Source: Prorocentrum cordatum
Taxonomy: Eukaryota > Sar > Dinophyceae > Prorocentrales > Prorocentraceae
Direction: 5' to 3'
Assembly (NCBI GenBank): GCA_963575745.1
Contig: CAUYUJ010001336.1
Coordinates: 167,501-231,500 of the forward strand
Length of the DNA stretch: 64,000 nucleotides
The first letter of the stretch is position 1; each line of letters starts with the position of its first letter. The translations under genes were made by a program, and so were the position numbers. Shown here one piece after another: positions 50,160-60,400 of this stretch. Under the pieces are notes generated by a model. The model was given only the letters and a program-made list of their open reading frames with translations, searched no databases and was not told the origin of the DNA.

Positions 50160-52733
50160 GGCTGATTGCCTGTGGCGTCATCTGTTCGGTTGGTGTAATG
50201 CCGTCGCTCCTTTTCGTAATTTGTGACGGAGTGTCGATCGCGATGATCTCCAGCGTAGGTGGGTCAGATTGAGCCGGAGGTATGCTGTTGCCCGTTTCAG
50301 CTAGTGGCGTAGGGCATTCATGCTCGTCTGTGGGGGCGTGTGTTGGATGTGGTGTTCTTGGCGCTCTTGTGTTGAACTCGTCGGGGGCTTGATCGTCTTG
50401 TAGGACTGGCTGGATGAGAAGGCCGCGATGGCCGCGTGTATGTCGTTCTCCCTGGTGATGTCGTCAGGCTGCGATTGCGTCGGTTGGGTGCTTCCATCCT
50501 CCAGTGGCTGTCGAGGCATAAGCTGCACCGGTGGTAGGAACTGAGACGAGTCGTCGTCGTCGGTAGCGATGGCCGTGTCGAGGGCCTGCTGGAGGGCGTC
50601 CACCATCTCCACGTTGCTCGGGCACTCTGGTGCCTCTTTGCAATCCTGTCGGGCTTGACGGCGCTCCTCGTTTGCCTCCTCAGGGCGCATCTCGTGGGTG
50701 TTCTTCATGTTCCTCCACTGGCTCTCCTCTTGGCAGTACGTAGGTGTCTACTTCTCGTCGTAATACATTGTGCTGCTTTGCCGTTCCCATCTCCGTGCTC
50801 TGTTCCATGAGTTGCACCCGTCAGCCTGTATCAAGTTGTAGTGTGCTTGCTGCTCGTATGGGGTCATGTGATATTGTTCCTGTCGTTGCGTCTGTTCGGC
50901 ATCCCTGATCTCGACAAGGCGCTCCATGTTGGTCGCTGGTTGCTGGTACTCTTCGTGTGAGTGGTGGATGGTAGCTTCCATGTGCATCTCCTGTTGTTGC
51001 AGCATTTAATGCGCATGTGGACTCTTACTCTCCGAGCCGCCCCACTTGTTGTACAGCAGGATGTGGTCATTGCGGTCCTTGATGTGGGTCTCTGCCGATT
51101 TGGCCTCGATGTGGGCTATCTGCTGCTCGGCCTCCATGGTCATGTTGTGGTACGTGTTGCCTTCTCCATGCTGTCGCGTGCGCTGTTGCTGTCGGGGAGC
51201 CTCTTCTGTGTCTTCTGGAGCTCTTTGTTAAACCTCTCCGTAGAAGTTGTGCGCTGGTGTGGACGTTGTTGTTGGCTTTCTTGTTAGCCTCCTCCAGCTC
51301 CTCCTCAGTCCTCTCGAGCGCCGCGTCCGTCCGCATTTGCATATACTCGTGGTGTGATGCCATATTCTCGGTTGTCTGCTCGGCGCTCTTGATCTCGATC
51401 GAAAGCTCGTTGTGCTATTGCTCTGCCCTGGTTGCTTGTGCGTGTTGGTCCCGTTGATGTTGTTGAGCTTCTTCTTTTGCTTCGTTTGCCCTTCGGAGGT
51501 GGTTCTTCAGGTCTTGGATCTCGTTGTTGGCTTCGGTCCTGTTTTTGTTGACGTCGCAGGCCATGCGCTGGTTGTCCTCCTTGAGGTTTCTGAGCAAGGT
51601 GCCAACGTCTTGACCCTCTGTTGTTTCCCCCTGTCCTTGTTTGTCTTCTTGGCGCTGGTCTTGGGATCCTTTTTGAGTGGACCTCACGGTTGGGTCCGTC
51701 GGTTTCGTCGTCGGTTGTTTCGTTGTCGTTGTAACGGTCGTCCTTGGCGTTGTTGATGTTCCGTTTGCGTAGCTCCTCGATCAGTTTCTCGAATTCGTTC
51801 ATGTAGGTTTATATTTGGTATCGGTGGGCCCCCGTGTGCTCGTAGTAGGCCTTCATGGTCTTCTTCGTTGTCTCGATCTCCCTAAGCTGTTGCGCCAAGG
51901 ACATATTGTTGAGGATCATCGTCTTGGTGATGGCGATCTGTGCCACTGCGTCTGTAGTCGGTAGTCTTGCTGCACCGTTTTTTGCAATGGCTGCTTTGGC
52001 CCTCCTCAACTCGTTGCGTTTGAGCGTCTTCCAATTGTCTTTCAGCGTGGGGTCGTTGGGTGGTAGCTCCCAGTCGTGCCTCCTGGTGGTGTAGATCCTC
52101 ATCGGTATGGCATTGCTGATGGTGTTGGTGATGTGGTCGTTGTAGTTCTGGGTATCGTCCTTCTTGTTCTGCTTCGCACTGTTGAATTGCTGCTTTGACT
52201 TGCCATTGCCCTTCTTGGGCTTGTCTTTGCCTTTTGAGGTTGAGTTTGCGGTCTCAACGTCGTCCTTGACGGCCTTTCCCTTGCCATTGTGGTTGTTGCC
52301 CTTGCTGTTGTGGCCGCTGCTATTGCAGTTATAGTTGTGGCCCAAGTTCTTGTCTGGGTGCTCCCATTGGTCCGCCTAGTAATAGTTTTCCCAGCGTGCG
52401 AGACCCGCACCGATAGCCAGTGTGGTGGATCTCGGCGTAGGTCTGTCTGCTTCGTGGGCGGCTCGATGCTGACCTCCACGGTGGCATCGCTGTTCCCGAT
52501 CCTCTCGCGGTTACATTTCATGACGTCGCCATGGTTGAAATTTGACGTGGATGTCGAGGTGGTTGTTGTGCGCTGTGGTCCGCAGCAAGTATCTGGCGTG
52601 CTGCGTGGAGCTGGTGCTGGATGTCGTGTTCAAGTAGTTCACGTGCAGCGTCGACGCGTAGGAGGACGCGTGCTTGAGCTCTTTGTTCACGAAGCCGTCG
52701 ATGCCACACTGAATTGGTTGAGGTCGCAGCCAT
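50160..52733 (-). pseudogene. LINE ORF1-like coiled-coil protein
   Basis: An ATG at 52733 (MAATSTNSVWHRRLREQRA) opens the region. Frame changes follow near 52520 and 52400. A Lys/Asn-rich basic part (GKGKAVKDDVETANSTSKGK) precedes helices such as LKDNWKTLKRNELRRAKAAI and LNNMSLAQQLREIETTKKTM (about 51830-52050). A coiled coil then includes LLRNLKEDNQRMACDVNKNR and NEIQDLKNHLRRANEAKEEA (about 51430-51610), RTEEELEEANKKANNNVH, and Gln-rich segments to about 50300. LINE ORF1 proteins bind RNA and multimerise through coiled coils. Several stops and frameshifts make it non-functional. Confidence 0.5.
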
Positions 52734-52740
52734 GGTGCCT

Positions 52741-53190
52741 TCACCTAGCAGGTGAACTGAAGATATTCCCGAAACGAGATGTAAGAGTACGGGTTACAAG
52801 GAATGTAAAAGGTGTGAAGGATGTAGTGAATGTAGATCGCATGTGGGAAAACAAGTTTCGGTCGAGGCTGACCCCTAGGGCTGGCGCGCTGCCACGTCTT
52901 CTGGGCAACGTGGCTCGCCTCCATCTCTTCCTCCTCCTCTCTCCTCTCCTGGTGATCGGGAGGGCGGTAATGGGGAGTGACCTACGCCAGGGAGCGCAGA
53001 GAAGGGCCCCTTTCATGGGCTCTTCAGGAGCCGGCGTTCTTCGGGGGCTGCACCCCCGCAGGGGCCGCCCGCGGCGGCAGACTCGGCGACGCCCGCGCCG
53101 CCGCGGCGGCCGGGCTCCTGGGAAGGGCTCGGGGCCTACGCGGCCGACCAGCGAGGCGCCGTCGCCGCCGGCCACGCGCTCGGGCGCAGG
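52741..53190. other. No gene recognised
   Basis: GC-rich sequence between the LINE 5' end and the GAG array. Possible element 5' untranslated region. Confidence 0.4.
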
Positions 53191-53192
53191 CG

Positions 53193-53370
53193 CTGTTCGA
53201 GGAGGAGGAAGAGGAGGGGGAAGGGGAGGAGAAGAAGAAGGAGGAGGAGGAGGGGGAGGAGGAGGAGGAGGAGGAGGAGGAGGAGGAGGAAGAGGAGGAG
53301 GAGAGGAGGAGGAGGAGGAGGAGGAGGGGGAGGAGGAGGAGGGGAGGAGGGGGAGGAGGAGGGACACCGT
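53193..53370 (+). repeat. GAG/GGA array
   Basis: Degenerate (GAG)n with AAG interruptions. Confidence 0.9.
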
Positions 53371-53439
53371 GCAGAATACTTGAAGTCTTGCTGTCTAGCT
53401 ACCCTTGTCTCCGACCCAGGACACAGGGAACTGACACGA

Positions 53440-53502
53440 CAACAATTGGAGGAGGAGGAGGAGGAGGAAGAGGGACCGACGACCACGACCACGACCTCGT
53501 TC

Positions 53503-53540
<38 letters not shown>

Positions 53541-53565
53541 AACGATGACGACGACGATGACCACG

Positions 53566-53601
<36 letters not shown>

Positions 53602-53611
53602 GCGGCGACGA

Positions 53612-53662
<51 letters not shown>

Positions 53663-53735
53663 GGAGGAGGAAGACGAGGACGAGAACGAGGACAAGGAGG
53701 ACCAGGAGGAGAGGAGGAGGAGGAGGAGGAGGACC
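53440..53735 (+). repeat. GAG then ACG trinucleotide arrays
   Basis: A short (GAG)n leads into (ACG)n with a GGC patch at 53589-53606, ending in another GAG run. Poly-Asp, poly-Thr and poly-Arg frames result. Confidence 0.9.
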
Positions 53736-53974
53736 TCGGCTGGTTCGAACTGGGGGCCGTTCAGAGGGGGCCTGCGCGGGCCAGATCCCCTGATCTCCGA
53801 CGATGTGTTATTTCAACTCTCTTCCCATGTTTTTGTTCCTCGGAGCCCGTGGTCAGGCCCTGAGAACATCAAAACGGGCCCGGGACGCAAAATAACCCCC
53901 AGGCAGAAGCGAGGGCGTTGAGGCTTCAGGGCTGCGGACTGAGCAAAGCCACGTCGCCGGATGTCAGGTGGCAT
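53736..53974. other. No gene recognised
   Basis: Mixed sequence, nothing supported. Confidence 0.4.
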
Positions 53975-54163
53975 GCCACCCAGCTGGGGCCCGAGCAGAC
54001 GGGGTCGGAGGATCGGCCCAGATCGCCGATGCATCGGGGGTCCGGTCTGGCGCGGTGCGGGGCCCGACTTCCTCCACCCGGACGTCGCCGACGCATCGCT
54101 GGTGCATCGGTGATGCAGTGCGATCCCCGACGGCCCCCTCTGCTCCGGCCCCATCTGGGTGGC
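53975..54163. mobile_element. Inverted-repeat element (approximately 40-bp TIR, GATGCATC core), copy 2
   Basis: It begins GCCACCCAGCTGGGG and ends CCCCATCTGGGTGGC. The arms remain complementary for about 40 bases with some mismatches. The centre has CGCCGATGCATCG and CATCGGTGATGC palindromes like those of the copy at 27338. It is non-coding. Confidence 0.65.
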
Positions 54164-54535
54164 TTGCAGAGGTGAGTCGGGGGCCCCCAAACGGTGCGGT
54201 GGCCAATACCTTGCGGTGAGTCAGTGGGGGTTCGGGGTGGCCGCACGGATGGTCTCCAGGGATGTCTCGAGCGATTGTTGAGGCCTCCGAGGATCCAAAA
54301 CCGCGCGGCGACGGACAGTGCGGTGATGGTTTCTGGGGGGTTTCGAGATCCCCGCACGGTTTGTCACCGCACCCTCGTGGGTTCCCCGTGGGGGGGGGGC
54401 GGCGGTGGCGGGCGCCAGGGGGAATGCCCGCTCGAGCCCACCTGGTCCCCTCGGTCCTGCTGCAAAGCCAGTATATACACATACATACACATAGATCCCT
54501 ATTCATATATTTTATAAGGCAGGGGACCCCGGACC

Positions 54536-54536
<1 letters not shown>
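54164..54536. other. No gene recognised
   Basis: GC-rich then AT-richer sequence leading to the CA array. Confidence 0.4.

Positions 54537-54600
<64 letters not shown>
54537..54600 (+). repeat. (CA)n dinucleotide array
   Basis: About 31 uninterrupted CA units. Confidence 0.95.
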
Positions 54601-54603
<3 letters not shown>

Positions 54604-55015
54604 ACGAATTTGGCCCACCCCGGGCCTCTCGGGCAACCCTCCAGACGACCCAGGAGAACCCCACGAGAGCCCGAAGGCGGCCCCAGCGGGCTCCAGGGGT
54701 TCCGGCGCACTCCCGAACCTCAGAGAGCCCGAAGACAATCCACGACGATCCCAAAGAAGATGTCGGCCCAAGAGGGCCCCAAGACTGCCCCAGAGAGCCC
54801 CGAGACTGCCCAAAAGAAGCCCGAGACCTCGAAAGCAATGGGAGACCCCCAAGAAGGCCATTGAAGGCCCCCAAGAGTGCCCTAGATGGCTTCAGAGGCT
54901 TCTGGAGGGCCCCAGCTCCCCAAGACGGCCCAAGAAGGCCCCAGGACGGCCCAAGAGGGCCCCAGAACGGCCCAAAAGAATGCCAAAAACGCCCAGACGG
55001 CGCTCTCCTAATTAC
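54601..55015 (-). repeat. 12-nt modular satellite block
   Basis: Units near GGGCCGTCTTGG and GGGGCCCTCTTGG on the minus strand. The proximal 120 bp are more diverged. Confidence 0.7.
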
Positions 55016-55480
55016 GAAGTGCGTCGAAAAGCCCATGTGTTCAGAGCCACTGCGACTTCTTCGGCGTGTCATGGGAACGCTCTTTCTCCCCGTTTCTCTC
55101 TCCCTCCTCCCCCCTTCCGCCTGTTCAGCCCCCCTCATCCATGCTCCCTTCCCGTTCCACGTTCACGGACAGGTGCCATCGCAACAGTTTGATGCTTCGT
55201 CGTTTGCCCGCACCTTCGCGCGCGAAAAAATCAGCATTCCTTCCCCACTCCTACGCACAAGCGTGCAAGCGCATCGGGCGAACGCGGTGTTAGCAGGCAC
55301 CAGGGATATCAGAAAAGTGAGCCGGTCGCGATGGCGCCTGTCCATGAACGGGGAACGGGAGGGGAGCAGGGATGAAGGGGGGTGGCTGCAGAGGCGGAGA
55401 AAGAGAGAGAGAGAGAGAGGCACGGGAAAAACAGGCGAGCTGGCGTGAGCGCAGCGAGCGCACGGAGAGCGCCGTCTGGG
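55016..55480. other. No gene recognised; small GAGA run
   Basis: Mixed sequence with a short (GA)n at about 55398-55418. Confidence 0.4.
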
Positions 55481-56090
55481 CGTTTGGGGGGGGCGTTTCT
55501 GGGCCGTCCTGGGGCCCTCTTGGGCCGTCCCGGGGCCTTCTTGGGCCGTCTCGGGGAGTTGGGGCCCTCCAGCGGTCTTATGAAGCCATCTAGGGCCTTC
55601 TTCGCGCCCTCAATGGCCTTTTTGGGGGTCTCCTATTGCTTCCGTGGGTCTCTCTTGGGAGCCTTTGGGGGAGTCTTGGGTTTCTTGTGGGCAGTCTGGG
55701 GGCTCTCTGGGGCAGTCTTGGGGCTCTCTTGGACCGTTTTAAACCCCCTGGGGGCTTCTTGGGCCGTTTGGGGGCGATATCGGGGGCCCATCGGGCCGTC
55801 TTGGGCGCTGCCAAGGCCCAAAAATTGGATCTTGGGGCATCTTGGGCATCTCGTGGGCCGTTTTTCGGACCATCGAGGTTCCATTTGGAGCGTTTTTGTG
55901 CTGTTTTGTGTCTTTATTGTGCCTTTTCCGATGACCCTTCTGATCGCCCTGAAGCTGCTCGCAAGGCCCGGCAAGGCGCCCTGGGAGGCCCGGAAAGGCC
56001 AGCTGACCTTTTCCAAGGGCGTTCCGGGGGCCGCCGAGACGCCCGAAAGGACGTCTGGGGCGTCCATGGGGGGGGTCCGGTTTAGGGGGG
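55481..56090 (+). repeat. 12-nt modular satellite block
   Basis: Plus-orientation units (GGGCCGTCTTGG, GGGGCCCTCTTGG) run to about 55870. A more diverged AT-richer part follows. Confidence 0.7.
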
Positions 56091-56106
56091 GTCTGGGTAA
56101 TAATAC

Positions 56107-56141
56107 AGGGTGTGTATATATATATATGTGTGTGTATGTGT

Positions 56142-56175
<34 letters not shown>

Positions 56176-56416
56176 GTATGTATATATATATATATATATG
56201 TATGTATATGTATATGTATATGTAGATGTAGATGTATATGTATATGTATATGTATACACATACATATACACATGCATGTACGTATATCTATGCATAAACA
56301 TATACCTATACACATACATATCCATATACTTATACATATACATATGCATATACGTATACATGTACATGTACACGTACATTTACATTTACATATACATATA
56401 CACATACATATACATG

Positions 56417-56454
<38 letters not shown>

Positions 56455-56572
56455 CATATAGGTGTATATACATACATATGAGTGTGTATATCTATACATA
56501 TATAAATATACACATATAGATATGTGTGTCTATGTATATATATATATATATATATACATAGACATATATCTC
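56107..56572. repeat. TATACA/TA microsatellite
   Basis: Long alternating TA, TATACA and TATG words on both strands. The Tyr/Ile-rich frames are artefacts. Confidence 0.9.
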
Positions 56573-57176
56573 GGAGTAGGCCAGGGGGGGCCGGCCGGTG
56601 CTGCACCCCCCATGGGGGGGTCCCAGGGTTCCCGGGACCGCCCGGACCCGCTTCCAAACACGCCACGACACGCCAAGAGGGCCCTAAATATTGCCAATGC
56701 AGCCCCAAGAGGCCCTGGACACGCCGAATGTGGCTTCAGGACGGCCGACGGCGCCGCCAAAACGCCCCAAGAGCGCCTCCACAGGCCCTTCCAAAGGGCC
56801 CCAGAAGCCGAACATCATTCAGTTTCCGATAGCTTTTGAAACAAATTTACGCTCTCGCATGTTCCGCCTCCCCGCGGTCCCGGACGGCGTCAGAGGCTCT
56901 TCAGATCGCTCCAAGACGGCCGAAAAGACCCCCACGAAAGCCCAGAGACGACCCAGGAGGCTCCCCAGATAATTCAAGATGGCCTCGAGAGCGCCCCAAG
57001 AGAGCCCCCAGAGCACCCCAAGAGGGCCCGAAGAGCGCGACATTTCAAGGCCTCCGGCCTGAGAGGCTCCTAGGACGCCCCCGGAGGCCATCAAGAGGCT
57101 CCCAAGAAGCTCCGCGAAGCTCCCAAAGAGTCCCGAGGGAAGCCTTCTGCGGCCCCCCAAGACACCTCGGTAAATC
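56573..57176 (-). repeat. 12-nt modular satellite block with spacer
   Basis: Minus-orientation units flank a spacer at about 56805-56880. Read on the minus strand, the spacer contains ATCGGAAACTGAATGATG, similar to spacers at 13122 and 61848. Confidence 0.7.
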
Positions 57177-57210
57177 GCAGTTCCCAGGCAGCTTTCCGGG
57201 AACATGATTT
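57177..57210. repeat. GGGAACATGATT hairpin-family copy
   Basis: GTTCCCAGGCAGCTTTCCGGGAAC: GTTCCC and GGGAAC arms around about 12 bases, followed by ATGATTTC. Confidence 0.6.
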
Positions 57211-57323
57211 CTTGGGCTTCCACCCACCGCCCCAACCATGTTTCCTCCAATAGGCTTCCGGACAAGGCCAAAAGTGGCCCCTCGGTAAGCCCCCAGAGGC
57301 CCCCCTCTTGAGAGAGCTGAACA

Positions 57324-57359
57324 AATCATGCTCCCAGAAAGCGTCCCGGGAACATGATT
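57324..57359. repeat. GGGAACATGATT hairpin-family copy (best)
   Basis: AATCATG and CATGATT outer arms, with inner TCCC and GGGA arms, enclose about a dozen bases. This is the most complete palindrome of the family. Confidence 0.7.
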
Positions 57360-57360
57360 C

Positions 57361-57865
57361 GGAGTAGGCCGGGGGGGGGCGGGCTGCTGGCTGTTCCCAG
57401 CCGGCGAGGACTCCAACACGCTCCAGGACGGACCCAAGAGGCTCCCCAAGAGGGCCCTGGGATGCAAGATTCGTTTATTTTCCGATGGTGTTTGAAGGTT
57501 GTTGGTTGGCGTTCTCGCTTTCCCCGCTTCCCAGCGCTACCTCACGGCCTCGCTCGGAGGCCCTTCAGATCGCTTCAAGACGGCCCACGAGACCCCGAAG
57601 AGGGCCCCAAGGCGGCCCAGGAGGCTCCCCGGACAACCCAAGTGTGCCCCAAGAGCTCCCCAAGAGGGTGCCCAGAGGGCGACCGCCAACCGATATTTCC
57701 AGGTTTCTGGCCCTACAGGCCGCCAGCAGGCCCCCGGAGGCCACCACGAGACTCCCACGAAGCCCCGTGAGGCGCCCCAGAGGCCCCCAGGAAGCACCAA
57801 GAGATCCTTAAGGGGCTCCCAGGGAACACCCAAGAGGCCCCCCAACACACCCCAACAAACCATGT
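57361..57865 (-). repeat. 12-nt modular satellite block with spacer
   Basis: Minus-orientation units on both sides of a spacer at about 57466-57555. On the minus strand the spacer has GCTGGGAAGC near its start and GGAAAATAAACGAATC near its end. Confidence 0.65.
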
Positions 57866-57978
57866 CCCCAGACAGCCTTCCGGGGACATGGTTCATCGTG
57901 GGCCCGCGAGTCTCCAGAGGCTTCGAAGTACCATCATACTGCAGGAGAGCTGTCTGGGAAGTTGACTGGGAACATGAC
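57866..57978. repeat. Two GGGAACATG hairpin-family copies
   Basis: CATGTCCCCAG pairs with CCGGGGACATG (57862-57892) to form one copy. A weaker copy lies at about 57946-57978, with TGGGAAG and TGGGAACATGAC. Confidence 0.5.
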
Positions 57979-58045
57979 TGATCGCCTTCTCGCGGCCCTC
58001 CGCAGGTCGTTTCGCACAAAGTTGCCCCAAGTGCCCTCCTAAACT

Positions 58046-58077
58046 GACGACGACGGCGACGAAACGACGACGACGAG

Positions 58078-58134
<57 letters not shown>

Positions 58135-58146
58135 GACGAGGACGAG

Positions 58147-58206
<60 letters not shown>

Positions 58207-58235
58207 AGCGCGCCCCAAGAGGCGACGACGACATT

Positions 58236-58316
<81 letters not shown>
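58046..58316 (+). repeat. (GAC)n arrays
   Basis: Two near-perfect (ACG)n arrays separated by a short unique segment near 58205-58235. The second element of the pair is slightly purer. Confidence 0.95.
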
Positions 58317-58317
<1 letters not shown>

Positions 58318-58353
58318 CACGCCCCAACAGGCTCCCCAAGACGCCCCCCGAAC

Positions 58354-58447
58354 CCATGCTCCCAGAAGGCCTTCTGGGAACCCGATTCATCCGGCCTCCG
58401 CCCCCCTACGCAACCATTTTCCCCGAAAGCCTTTCGGAATGCGGATT
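58354..58447. repeat. Two hairpin-family copies
   Basis: CTCCCAGAAGGCCTTCTGGGAAC (58354-58382 region) is a near-perfect palindrome. At 58418-58447, CCGAAAGCCTTTCGG is a further, diverged copy. Confidence 0.6.
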
Positions 58448-58511
58448 GGCATGCGTGGACTTGTGGTCCACTAGTTCAGTGGAGCAGTGAATTCGTCAAG
58501 GCATGGGGCCT

Positions 58512-58552
58512 ACTAGAACCTGAGCGCGCGCGAAGCGCGCGATGGTTCTAGT
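58512..58552. repeat. ACTAGAACC/GGTTCTAGT hairpin with GCGC core
   Basis: Outer arms ACTAGAACC and GGTTCTAGT (nine perfect pairs) enclose an inner stem CGCGCGC-GAA-GCGCGCG (seven perfect pairs with a three-base loop). A related copy lies at 10547. Confidence 0.8.
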
Positions 58553-58960
58553 CTATATATACACATATATATATAAGAGTATGCCACCAGTCTGAGCCAG
58601 GCTAAACAGCGTTGAGCGATTGCTTCGTGGCAGTGCCATGTTGCGGGCGTTCGGGGCTGGGGGCCACCGCCGGCCTGAGCCAGACTGGTCAATTTTGAAC
58701 GAGTGCCGCTGTCCGCTGGTGCGGACCGCTCAAGATTGAAAGATCTTCGTGGTGCCTTACATAGAGAAAATATCGCATGAACAGTAACATTCAGAGGTCC
58801 TGGCGGATCTCTTGGGTCTGCGCTGGACCCTCCTGTCGGCGCCTCCGGCGCCAACCCTGGCACGCTCCGCGCGACAGGGAGCGCGGCCCAGTGCCGATGC
58901 AAGAAATCCGCGCCGATCTCCGAATCGTTATGGTTACGCCGCCTGCCTCTTCTTAATGTG
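58553..58960. other. No gene recognised; possible intron
   Basis: Short TATA-rich stretch, then mixed sequence. The end (CCTCTTCTTAATGTGCAG, 58946-58963) looks like a splice acceptor, so part of this may be an intron or 5' region of the following exon. Confidence 0.4.
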
Positions 58961-58963
58961 CAG

Positions 58964-59260
58964 ATGCCAGCGCCCGCGCCGACACGACGGGCAGCAGCCG
59001 TACCCCCTTGGGGCCAGCTGCTCCTGCGTTCTCAGTCGGCCGGCAGGCCAGAGATCGACGAGCGCTACAGGCGCTACTTTCGCTGGGCCGCGGAGCGTGG
59101 CCAAGCAGGCTGGCAGTACTTGGTGCAGACCGCCCAGTGGCGGTGCGAGCACGGCGGGCCCTGGGTGGCGCTGGAGCCGAACATCGTGCCGTATGACCTC
59201 GAGCCAGGCGTGGAGCATTGGAACTTGTGGTGCCTCTCCGTAGTCTCCGGAAAATCTTAG
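58964..59260 (+). CDS. Probable exon of a DUF3605/Gig1-like protein
   Basis: The frame opens at ATG directly after an acceptor-like CAG and gives 98 residues. After a Pro/Ala-rich start, residues from about 30 read RPEIDERYRRYFRWAAERGQ, then AGWQYLVQTAQWRCEHGG, and ALEPNIVPYDLEPGVEHWNL followed by WC. The motif [LP]N-x-x-PY-x-[VL]-x-PG-[VI]-x-HW-x-[LI]W is typical of the DUF3605 family, named for fungal N-acetylglucosamine-induced protein 1, whose biochemical role is not established. The motif lies near the expected middle of the domain, so the gene would continue after this exon. The stop after SVVSGKS probably lies in an intron (candidate donor GT at 59240). No following exon was identified. 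Confidence 0.5.
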   Translation: MPAPAPTRRAAAVPPWGQLLLRSQSAGRPEIDERYRRYFRWAAERGQAGWQYLVQTAQWRCEHGGPWVALEPNIVPYDLEPGVEHWNLWCLSVVSGKS

Positions 59261-59261
59261 A

Positions 59262-59436
59262 GGGCCAGGCACAGGCGCACGCCCAGGCCCAAGGGCCCAA
59301 GGCCCAAGGCCCAAGGGCACAAGGCCCAAGGCCCAAGGCCCAAGGCCCAAGACCCAAGGCCCAAGGGTCCAAGGCCCAAGCCCAGGCGCTGGCCCAGATA
59401 CAGGCGCAAGCCCAGGCCCAAGCCCAGGACTGAGCC
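59262..59436 (+). repeat. AAGGCCC heptamer repeat
   Basis: Tandem AAGGCCC with occasional AAGCCCAGGC variants, probably within an intron or 3' flank of the preceding exon. Confidence 0.85.
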
Positions 59437-59835
59437 CAGGCCCGAGCACGAACACGAGCCCGAGGCCCCCTCCCCCAGGGCCTCCGGAGGCCCGCAAAGG
59501 GCATCGATCGTCGAGCTCCGTCAGGTCTCTGTGCTCCCACCTGCAGGGAAGCTTGAGAAGAGGTGGGGGGCCAGCCCTTCCACTCTTTCCAGCCCTGGCC
59601 GGTTCCCCTCTACAGTCGTTCCAACCTTAGCGGCCCCATCTCAGGTGCTTCGGGCTCGGTTCGGCCCCCGCCAGTTTTTCCAGTCCTGGCCACGTCCACT
59701 TTTCCCGAACAGTGCTTGCACTTAGGGTTCTTCTTTCTCTCCTGAGGAACTAGGCCTGCGAGGCGCTCTGGCCGCCAGGTGGCCGCCGTCGCCGCCTCGT
59801 CGCCGCCCGCCGCCTCGTCGTTGACCGTTTTGCAT
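59437..59835. other. No gene recognised
   Basis: GC-rich to mixed sequence. No coding signal is recognised. Confidence 0.4.
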
Positions 59836-60400
59836 TACTTCGCGTTGCGTTGTTTTGCTTTGTTTTGCTTTGTTTTGCTTTGCTTTGCATTGTTCGGCAT
59901 TGCTTGGCATTGCCTTGCATTGCTCTGCATTGCTTCGCATTGATTCGCCTTGCTTTGCATTGCTTTGCTTTGCATTGCTGTGCATTGCTTTGCACTTTGT
60001 TCCTTTGCATTGCCTTGCATTGCTCTACCTTACTCCGCCTTGCGTTGCATTGCGTTGCTTTGCATTGGTTTTATTCTCTTTGATGTGCTTTGCTTCGCAC
60101 TGATTTTCTCTGCATTGATTCGCAGTGCTTCGCCTTGCTTTGCATTGCTCTGCACTGGTTTGCATGGATTGGCATTGCGTTGCGTTGCTTTGCATTGCAT
60201 TGCTCTGCATTGTTTTGTACTGTTGGGCATTGATGTGCGTTGCTTGTCGTCGCTTTGCGTTGCGTTGCTTTACGGTGATTTGCACTGTTTTGAATTGCAT
60301 TGCTTTGCGTTGATTTGCATAGCGTTGCATTGTTTACCATTGCCTTGCATAGCTCTGCATTGCGTTGCGATGCCTTGCGTTGCGTTGTGCTACATCCATT
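59836..60400 (+). repeat. Pentameric TTGCA/TTGCT repeat tract
   Basis: About 560 bases built from TTTGC and ATTGC pentamers, strongly T/G-biased on the plus strand. The Cys/Leu/Ala/His frames (plus) and Gln/Lys/Ala frames (minus) are artefacts. Confidence 0.9.

Larger units (their letters stand above)
43380..52740 (-). mobile_element. Decayed LINE (non-LTR retrotransposon) with methyltransferase-like C-terminus
   Basis: Minus-strand remnants appear in the order coiled-coil ORF1, RNase H, apurinic-type endonuclease, reverse transcriptase, a helical region, two zinc fingers and a C5-methyltransferase-like domain. Every section contains frameshifts or stops, so the copy is dead. The domain set (endonuclease plus RT plus RNase H) is that of I/R1-like LINEs, but those carry RNase H after RT, not before the endonuclease. 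LINEs nick the target with the endonuclease and prime reverse transcription there. A 164-bp inverted-repeat element is inserted at 44117-44280. No poly-A tail or target duplication was identified, so both ends are approximate. Confidence 0.75.

Noticed and set aside
56110-56481. Tyr/Ile-rich frames
   Set aside because: Translation of TATACA microsatellite.
59836-60400. Cys/Leu/Ala frames resembling a hydrophobic protein
   Set aside because: Translation of the TTTGC/ATTGC pentamer tract, equally open on the other strand as Gln/Lys/Ala.
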